Shown here piece by piece: positions 1-4,499 of a DNA stretch of 10,747 nucleotides. Below the pieces are notes generated by a model. The model made no database searches. It saw nothing but the letters and a program-made list of their open reading frames with translations, and had not been told where the DNA came from. Made by a program: the position numbers and the translations under genes. Origin of the DNA: Arthrobacter sp. (GTDB lineage Bacteria > Actinomycetota > Actinomycetes > Actinomycetales > Micrococcaceae); contig JAGLBH010000044.1 of the NCBI GenBank assembly GCA_018260285.1, positions 1 through 10,747 of the forward strand, written 5' to 3'. How positions within the stretch are numbered: position 1 is the stretch's first letter; every line of letters starts with the position of its first letter.

Positions 1-55
1 CGAGGACTAAAGACTCGTGAAGCTGACCGGTACTAATAAGCCGATAACTTACACC
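1..55 (+). rRNA. rrl: 23S ribosomal RNA, 3' end (partial)
   Basis: The first bases contain the conserved 23S 3'-terminal segment, recognisable by GACCGGTACTAATAAGCCGA (25-44), which matches the end of bacterial large-subunit rRNA. Aligned by eye to the E. coli 3' end, the mature molecule should stop near 55, within a few bases. The rest of the gene lies before the window. It is the upstream partner of the 5S gene at 290, in the usual 23S-5S order. Confidence 0.93.
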
Positions 56-289
56 ACCACCCCCTTCTTTGTGGGGTGTGTCAGGCACACTGTGTGTTCG
101 CGTCCCTATGTGGTTCTCAACCAACAACCCCAAGACCCTGTTTTCTTTGGTGCGGGTGTGGCAAGTTTCTTGTCATGCTTGTGGTAGAGTTGGTGGGTAC
201 AGTAGGAAACTGTTGATAAGCTTACCCGCCAGTTCCGAGCGGCCAAACCTTTTGTGGGTGTGGTTGTGGGGCTGGGCAGGGTTGATAGA
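56..289 (+). other. 23S-5S internal transcribed spacer
   Basis: This is the spacer between the two rRNA genes, about 234 bases. It has no tRNA and no credible reading frame. It is G/T-rich (GTGGGTGTGG-like runs) and C-rich at its start, so the pre-rRNA can form imperfect stems near 51-82 that may serve processing. I see no promoter here that would make 5S independent of the rRNA operon. Confidence 0.75.
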
Positions 290-409
290 GTTACGGCTGT
301 CATAGCGTGGGGGAAACGCCCGGTCCCATCCCGAACCCGGAAGCTAAGGCCCACAGCGCCCATGGTACTGCACTCGTGAGGGTGTGGGAGAGTAGGTCGC
401 AGCCGGACA
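290..409 (+). rRNA. rrf: 5S ribosomal RNA
   Basis: This is a complete 5S rRNA of about 120 nt. The 5' end (GTTACGGCTGTC) pairs with the 3' end (GCAGCCGGACA) to form helix I. Internal landmarks typical of actinobacterial 5S are GGGGGAAACGCCCGGTCCCA, CCGAACCCGGAAGCTAAG and GGGAGAGTAGGTCGC. It lies downstream of 23S on the same strand and is followed directly by a T-run and hairpins. The ends are set by helix I pairing and could be off by one or two bases. Confidence 0.96.
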
Positions 410-410
410 A

Positions 411-481
411 TTTTTTGCAGGATCAGAGTCCTGCTCACCGCACGGCCCCTTTGGGGTTGTGTTGGTGGGCAGGGCTCTTTT
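411..481 (+). terminator. rRNA operon terminator
   Basis: A T6 run (411-416) directly follows 5S. Two hairpins come next and cannot form together. A small one pairs GCAGGA (417-422) with TCCTGC (429-434). A long one pairs 430-449 with 453-473 around a TTT loop; it is almost continuous if G-U pairs and one bulge are allowed. The long hairpin is followed by CTCTTTT (475-481), the usual form of a Rho-independent terminator. Its length and position make it the likely end of the rRNA operon. Confidence 0.8.
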
Positions 482-490
482 CGTGTTTAA

Positions 491-558
491 CACCCGGGTG
501 CTGCCCACCCGGGTGCTGCCCACCCGGGTGCTGCCCACCAGGGTGCGGCCACCCGGGG
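491..558. repeat. 15-bp tandem repeat, about four units, each a palindrome
   Basis: The unit CACCCGGGTGCTGCC is perfect at 491-505, 506-520 and 521-535. It is degenerate at 536-550 (CACCAGGGTGCGGCC), and a trailing ACCCGGGG follows at 551-558. Each unit contains the 10-bp perfect palindrome CACCCGGGTG. It starts just after the rRNA terminator T-run. It could be a slippage-expanded repeat or a cluster of binding sites. No function is assigned. Confidence 0.9.
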
Positions 559-600
559 GAGCCGCTTCCCCCTTGCTGGCCTGCTCTTCCGGAAGGCGGA

Positions 601-706
601 TCCAGGTCACGGCCGGCTTCTCCAGACCACGGACACCTTCAACCCGTTTCCCGCGGGTCCGGGCGGGAAGACGGCCGTGGTCTGGACAAGGCGGCCAGAA
701 CCTGGA
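601..706. repeat. 106-bp palindromic element, copy 1
   Basis: This is a large imperfect inverted repeat. The left arm 601-632 and right arm 675-706 are both 32 bases and complementary at 27 of 32 positions. They flank a 42-base centre that holds the 8-bp palindrome CCCGCGGG (650-657). The ends are TCCAGG and CCTGGA. The same element recurs at 8960-9065 with 88 of 106 positions identical and no gaps, and similarity stops exactly at the inverted ends. No target-site duplication or encoded protein is evident. It may be a MITE-like or REP-like non-autonomous element; the class is not established. Confidence 0.88.
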
Positions 707-918
707 TGCAACGGCAGGTGTGCCGGCACGATGAACACACGACCCCGGGCACACACCCCCGGCACGGCCGCCCACGGAACCAGGCGGCCCTGTGAACGAG
801 AGGTCTGCGGGCCCCACAGGCGATCATCAGAGCGGCCGCGCTCCCACTCTGTTGGGCGGGGGAGTGCCAATGGTGCAGTGGAGGCGACCTCTGAGGAGAG
901 AGAGGGGATCCCCACACG

Positions 919-961
919 AAAAAGCCGCTCCCTGAGAGGAGTGAATCTCTCAGGGAGCGGC
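919..961 (-). terminator. Intrinsic terminator of the secreted-protein gene
   Basis: A perfect 15-bp stem is formed by 924-938 and 947-961 with an 8-base loop. Read on the minus strand it is followed by TTTTT (923-919). It lies about 23 bases after the stop codon of the minus-strand gene ending at 985. It is a textbook Rho-independent terminator for that gene and also closes the region facing the rRNA operon. Confidence 0.93.
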
Positions 962-984
962 GATTGCTCAGAAGCTACGGCAAC

Positions 985-1872
985 TTAGCAGGGGCGGATC
1001 GTCGACGTCGTCGTCTGGCCGCTGAGGGTCTCAGACGGAGCGATCGTGTAGCCGCTTGCTGCGGGAACGCTTTCCGTGATGGTTGCGCTCTGGATGGAGG
1101 ACGTCAGGGTGAAGTCGTTCCAGCCGTACGCAGTCGGGAAGTAAATCTGTGCCGGCATGAAGTTGACCTGGCCATAGCGGTTGGTGCCGCTCGAGGTGAC
1201 TGTTGCAGCCACCGTCGTGGTGTAGGTGATCACGCCGGTGAGGGTCTTGGAGCCGTCGGCGTTGGTCGTGATGGTCGGAGCAGCGGCGTTCCACGTGCCC
1301 GCGACGTTGCTGTAGGCAAGAGTTCCCGAGCCCGTCGTGGTTGAACGCGTGCCGGAGAGGCTCTTGTTCCAGACCTGGTTGTTGATCTTGATGTTCTGCA
1401 GGGTCCACGTGGAGTTTGCGCCAGCCGGGACGGTCAGGGACACCGTCGTGGTGAACTGTGCGCCAGAAGCAAGCGTGGAGCTGCCACCGGAAATGGGGGC
1501 ACCGGCAGAGGTCTGCGGGGTGCTCCACCAGAAACCGCTGATCGACGTGTAGGAGCCTGCAGTGCCCGTGGCGCCGTTGGTGACGGGGGTGAAGGAGCCC
1601 TCACCATTGGTGAACAGGTTGCAGTCCGTGGGGCGGCCCGTTGCCTGGTTCCAGTTGAGGTCGCTGTTGACGCCGTTGGTGCCGTCATTGCCGCCTGCAT
1701 AGCCGGTTCCGCCAGAGGTGGAGGAGCCTGAGACGAAAACGCCGCTAAGAACGCGAGCGACGGTGGAAGGGGTGGAAGCCGATGCAGACGGCGCCGTGGA
1801 GGCAAGCAGGACTGCGGGCATTGACCACGCGGCCCCTTGGGCGACGCGACGACGCGAGATGGATGAGCTCAT
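985..1872 (-). CDS. Uncharacterised secreted protein with twin-arginine-like signal
   Basis: The product has 295 aa and I do not recognise its family. Residues 1-32 look like an export signal: SRRR at 6-9, a weakly hydrophobic stretch at about 10-28 and a possible cleavage site after ASA (30-32). The twin arginines suggest Tat export, although the motif departs from SRRxFLK. The mature part is rich in Thr, Ser, Gly and Asn, looks beta-rich, and has only two cysteines, C84 and the final residue C295, which could form a disulfide. There is no LPxTG or C-terminal membrane anchor, so release to the outside or loose wall binding is likely. The ATG start has GAGGA 9 bases upstream. The gene is monocistronic with its own terminator. 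Confidence 0.8.
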   Translation of the reverse strand: MSSSISRRRVAQGAAWSMPAVLLASTAPSASASTPSTVARVLSGVFVSGSSTSGGTGYAGGNDGTNGVNSDLNWNQATGRPTDCNLFTNGEGSFTPVTNGATGTAGSYTSISGFWWSTPQTSAGAPISGGSSTLASGAQFTTTVSLTVPAGANSTWTLQNIKINNQVWNKSLSGTRSTTTGSGTLAYSNVAGTWNAAAPTITTNADGSKTLTGVITYTTTVAATVTSSGTNRYGQVNFMPAQIYFPTAYGWNDFTLTSSIQSATITESVPAASGYTIAPSETLSGQTTTSTIRPC

Positions 1873-2552
1873 AACTGATGTTCCTCAATGTTGCTGTTGC
1901 CCCAAGGCCCGCTCTCGTGAGAAGCAGTGAACTCGCTGGTTCACCGGTCTTCATCAGGAGAAGGAATCAGGGTGGCGGCCTGCCTCGTCTTCACTCAAAC
2001 AGCAGGGCAGTGCGACTGTCGCTGACAGCCAGCGGGCCAGGGGGCTGGGGATAAGGGGGTTTCTGTTTGAGCAAATTCAGAATATCACGATAGAACCATT
2101 AGCTAAATTGGCGGATTAAAACTAATGATTGTAAATCAGTTTCTAACATTCGATGCAAGATTAGGTTTCATTGAGTGAAAAAAGATTCGTGTGAATCGGA
2201 TGCTGCGCGGTCGCGTCCGGGGCGGATGTGAGCAGGGAAGGGGCCACTGGGGGTGTGGGAATTCTTGATGTCTGGCTGTCTGCATGCCGTGCAGGAAAGA
2301 CGTCTGACGATTCTGCGCCTCCTCGGACTCGTCTGATGAGAGGGGCCCCTGGGGTGTCTCTCAAGGAGTGTCGCTGCGATTGTTCTCGTAAGGGGGCGGT
2401 CGCCTCTTCATGGCCTGATGAAAGTGCAATAGGTTACTCTTCAGCAGTATGTCGAATATTCATTTCATCTGATGTTCGGTCAATATCTGCATCTTGTGAA
2501 ATCTCATGATCTGAAGACTCTGGAGCCTGCACGTGCTCACGGGGAGGCGGCG

Positions 2553-2577
2553 GGCCTGAGGCGGTATCGCTCAGGCC
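2553..2577. promoter_or_regulatory. Inverted repeat upstream of the SRPBCC gene, possible operator
   Basis: GGCCTGAG (2553-2560) and CTCAGGCC (2570-2577) form a perfect 8-bp inverted repeat with a 9-base spacer. It lies 15 bases before the putative -10 box TAGGCT (2592-2597), so it overlaps the place where a -35 element would be. That position suits a repressor or activator site. No regulator gene is adjacent to support it. Confidence 0.4.
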
Positions 2578-2591
2578 AGCGAGGCGAAGGA

Positions 2592-2597
2592 TAGGCT
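2592..2597 (+). promoter_or_regulatory. Putative -10 box for leaderless transcription
   Basis: TAGGCT fits the actinobacterial TAnnnT -10 pattern. Exactly seven bases separate it from the A of the ATG at 2605, the spacing expected if transcription starts on the start codon. No convincing -35 is present. The thioesterase-like gene starting at 8714 shows the same arrangement. Confidence 0.45.
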
Positions 2598-2604
2598 GGC
2601 GACT

Positions 2605-3126
2605 ATGAACTCGCTCTTCTCCCATGCGCCGACGACACAGACAGAGGCGAGCATGTCGCCTGCTTCCCCCAGGGAGGCGCTGCAGGTCGGCGTCTGGACG
2701 CTGCCTGTTCCGCTCGTCGATGCGCTGGCCGGCTTCCTCGAGCACACGCACCTCTGGTGGCCCTCGGAATTCACGGCCGATGAGGGGCACATCTATACAG
2801 AAGCCTCACGGGTGCTGGAGGAGGGGCCTCGCGCTGAGCCGCTCCTTCTGGGCACGCTCAGCATCACGAGGGAGGGCTCGTCGCACGTCTTCCTCGCCTT
2901 CACGCCGACAGATCCGGATCAGACCGGCACTGCCGTCCTGGGACTGGGCTTCGTCAGCGCCGCTCCAGAGTCCGGCCCTACCACGCTGGCGGCTCATGCT
3001 GCGGGAAGCAGCCCGCATCCGGGTTTCGACGGCCCCAGCACGGCGGAGGACTGGCAGGCCCTGGTCGGGTGCTACGCCTCGTTCATGGGCGCCGCTCCCG
3101 CAGGCCAAGACACAGTTAAGCACTGA
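2605..3126 (+). CDS. SRPBCC (AHSA1-like) domain protein
   Basis: The product has 173 aa and resembles the SRPBCC/START-like superfamily, small hydrophobic-ligand-binding folds often annotated as AHSA1 or polyketide-cyclase-like. The main clue is HTHLWWPSEF (47-56), close to the HLWWP motif typical of this group, after an N-terminal strand (about 27-36) and helix (37-48). Strands follow at about 62-70, 79-88 and 94-101, and a C-terminal helix with DW (149-150) at about 145-161. The usual central Gly-rich pattern is weak, so the family call is tentative and the ligand unknown. The first ATG fits a leaderless mRNA. An alternative ATG at 2653 (residue 17) has GAGG five bases upstream. The domain is complete with either start. 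Confidence 0.7.
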   Translation: MNSLFSHAPTTQTEASMSPASPREALQVGVWTLPVPLVDALAGFLEHTHLWWPSEFTADEGHIYTEASRVLEEGPRAEPLLLGTLSITREGSSHVFLAFTPTDPDQTGTAVLGLGFVSAAPESGPTTLAAHAAGSSPHPGFDGPSTAEDWQALVGCYASFMGAAPAGQDTVKH

Positions 3127-3205
3127 ATCGTTCTCTGGGGGCCGGTCTCGTTCTGAGCTCCGAGAGAGCCGCAGCGAAGAGGGTGCTCCGGGTCTTCGGA
3201 CGAAT

Positions 3206-3252
3206 GACAGAGGGCGGGTCCTGCGCTTAGTGCGCAGGGCCCGCCCTCTGTC
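3206..3252. terminator. Strong hairpin between convergent genes
   Basis: A 21-bp stem is formed by 3206-3226 and 3232-3252, with a single G-T pair and a five-base TTAGT loop. It lies between the convergent ends of the SRPBCC gene (stop at 3126) and the ABC ATPase gene (stop at 3280). There is no clear T-run on either side, so it may act as a bidirectional terminator or as a 3' RNA-stabilising hairpin. Confidence 0.75.
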
Positions 3253-3279
3253 GTCATGCTGGCGTGTCAGCCTGGGGGA

Positions 3280-4362
3280 CTAGTCGCCCAGGCGCTCGCC
3301 CGTCTTCGCGTCGAAGAGGTGCACGTGGCCGCCGACGGGGCGGACGTGGATCGTCTCCTCGGGCTTCGGGGGCTTGCGGCCGTCCACGCGGACGACGACG
3401 GAGCGCTTGACGCCCTTGACCTCAGCCGTGCCGTAGACGTAGGCATCCGCGCCGAGCTCTTCCACGACATCGACGAAGACCGGGAGGCCCTCGCCCTCCT
3501 TGACGAGCTCCAGGTCCTCAGGGCGAACGCCAAGGGTCACGGTGTCTCCGTTGGCCTGCTCCGTGAGGGACGGCGGAACCGGGTACAGCGTGTGGCCGAA
3601 CTCGACGTTCCCAGCCTGGGCCGGCAGTTCGAGCAGGTTCATGGCGGGGGAGCCGATGAAGCCGGCCACGAAGGCGTTGACCGGGCGGTCGTACAGGTTG
3701 CGGGGAGTGTCCACCTGCTGGAGCTCGCCCTTGTTGAGCACCGCCACGCGGTCGCCCATCGTCATGGCCTCGACCTGGTCGTGCGTCACGTAGACCGTGG
3801 TCACGTCGAGGCGGCGGGTCAGCGCGGCGATCTGGGTGCGAGTCTGCACGCGCAGCTTGGCGTCCAGGTTGGAGAGGGGCTCGTCCATGAGGAACACGCG
3901 GGGGCTGCGGACGATGGCGCGGCCCATGGCCACGCGCTGGCGCTGGCCGCCGGAGAGGTTCTTGGGCTTGCGGTCGAGGAACTCCTCGAGGTCGAGCAGT
4001 TTGGCCGCCTCCTGGACGCGCTGCGCGCGCTCTTCCTTGCTCACGCCCGCGATCTTCAGGGCGAAGCCCATGTTCTCAGCAACGGTCATGTGCGGGTAGA
4101 GGGCGTAGTTCTGGAAGACCATGGCCACGTCGCGCTCCTTGGGGGAGGCGTGGGTGACGTCGTCGTCCCCGATGAGGATGCGCCCGTCAGTGACCTCCTC
4201 GAGGCCTGCGAGCATGCGCAGCGTGGTGGACTTGCCGCAGCCCGAGGGGCCGACGAGCACGAGGAACTCGCCGTGCGGAATGTGCAGTGAGATCTCGTTG
4301 ACGGAGTTTCGCTCAGCGCCGGGGTAACGGCGAGAGGCTTTGTCGAAAGTGACCGAAGCCAT
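3280..4362 (-). CDS. Sugar ABC transporter ATP-binding protein, MsmK/UgpC family
   Basis: This 360-aa ATPase powers carbohydrate uptake as a cytoplasmic dimer under a sugar permease pair. Motifs in order are Walker A GPSGCGKST (38-46), Q-loop Q84, signature LSGGQ (136-140), Walker B VFLMDEP (156-162) with E161, D-loop SNLD (164-167) and H-loop H194. A C-terminal regulatory/TOBE domain (about 235-360) includes GSPAMN and GVRPEDLEL, as in MsmK, UgpC and MalK; the length is normal. The start at 4362 is chosen because AAGGGA lies just upstream and MASVTFDKA is the usual family N-terminus. An in-frame ATG five codons earlier is possible. No permease or binding protein is adjacent, so it may be a shared ATPase for several sugar importers. 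The substrate is not readable. Confidence 0.93.
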   Translation of the reverse strand: MASVTFDKASRRYPGAERNSVNEISLHIPHGEFLVLVGPSGCGKSTTLRMLAGLEEVTDGRILIGDDDVTHASPKERDVAMVFQNYALYPHMTVAENMGFALKIAGVSKEERAQRVQEAAKLLDLEEFLDRKPKNLSGGQRQRVAMGRAIVRSPRVFLMDEPLSNLDAKLRVQTRTQIAALTRRLDVTTVYVTHDQVEAMTMGDRVAVLNKGELQQVDTPRNLYDRPVNAFVAGFIGSPAMNLLELPAQAGNVEFGHTLYPVPPSLTEQANGDTVTLGVRPEDLELVKEGEGLPVFVDVVEELGADAYVYGTAEVKGVKRSVVVRVDGRKPPKPEETIHVRPVGGHVHLFDAKTGERLGD

Positions 4363-4411
4363 GATCTTTCCCTTCACGGGCAGGTACGTGCCCGACGATC
4401 CGAAATGAACG

Positions 4412-4430
4412 GAAAACCGATGCGGTTTTC
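4412..4430. promoter_or_regulatory. 19-bp palindrome upstream of the ABC ATPase, possible operator
   Basis: GAAAACCG (4412-4419) and CGGTTTTC (4423-4430) are perfect 8-bp inverted arms around ATG. The site lies 50-68 bases before the ABC ATPase start at 4362, inside the 137-base gap after otsAB. Its symmetry and position suit a repressor dimer site for sugar control. A small hairpin that helps end otsAB transcription is the main alternative. Confidence 0.5.
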
Positions 4431-4450
4431 AGAGCGCGGGCGCGCGACGA

Positions 4451-4492
4451 CGCGGACCCACCCTGTGAACTATCCCACACGGCGGGTCCGCG
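4451..4492 (-). terminator. Hairpin after otsAB
   Basis: CGCGGACCCACC (4451-4462) pairs with GGCGGGTCCGCG (4481-4492), a 12-bp stem with one G-T pair and an 18-base loop that can pair further. It begins eight bases after the otsAB stop. There is no T-run, so it could be a partial terminator that lowers read-through into the ABC ATPase gene or a stabilising structure. Confidence 0.55.
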
Positions 4493-4499
4493 CCGCTAC

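Larger units (their letters stand above)
410..984. other. Gene-free region after the rRNA operon
   Basis: No convincing gene is present in these 575 bases. In order the stretch holds the rRNA terminator, a 15-bp tandem palindromic repeat (491-550), a 106-bp palindromic element (601-706), about 210 bases in which I recognise nothing (707-918), and the terminator of the minus-strand gene that ends at 985. Open frames across it on both strands arise from the GC-rich repeats and lack ribosome binding sites or recognisable protein motifs. Confidence 0.7.
1873..2604. other. 732-bp gene-free region with two AT-rich islands
   Basis: This region lies between the divergent starts of the secreted-protein gene (-) and the SRPBCC gene (+). 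By count, 2081-2200 has 39 G+C in 120 bases and 2421-2520 has 37 in 100, far below the neighbouring genes. Small dyads include GTGAAC-6-GTTCAC (1927-1944), a 9-bp inverted pair CTCAAACAG (1994-2002) and CTGTTTGAG (2063-2071), and a 10-base direct repeat with one mismatch (2301-2310 and 2330-2339). Short frames here have no family motif and no ribosome binding site. It probably carries the promoter of the secreted-protein gene, but I cannot place it. Confidence 0.65.

Noticed and set aside
307..795. Open frames across 5S rRNA and the tandem repeats
   Set aside because: They overlap the 5S gene and read through 15-bp repeats (PPGCCPPGC-like); no start signal.
2228..2509. 93-aa plus-strand frame and 67-aa and 118-aa minus-strand frames around 2161-2790
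   Set aside because: GTG or weak starts, no binding site, no recognisable motif, and one overlaps the SRPBCC gene on the other strand.
3256..4290. 344-aa plus-strand frame opposite the ABC ATPase
   Set aside because: Antisense shadow of a gene with every ATPase motif; no binding site and no family resemblance.
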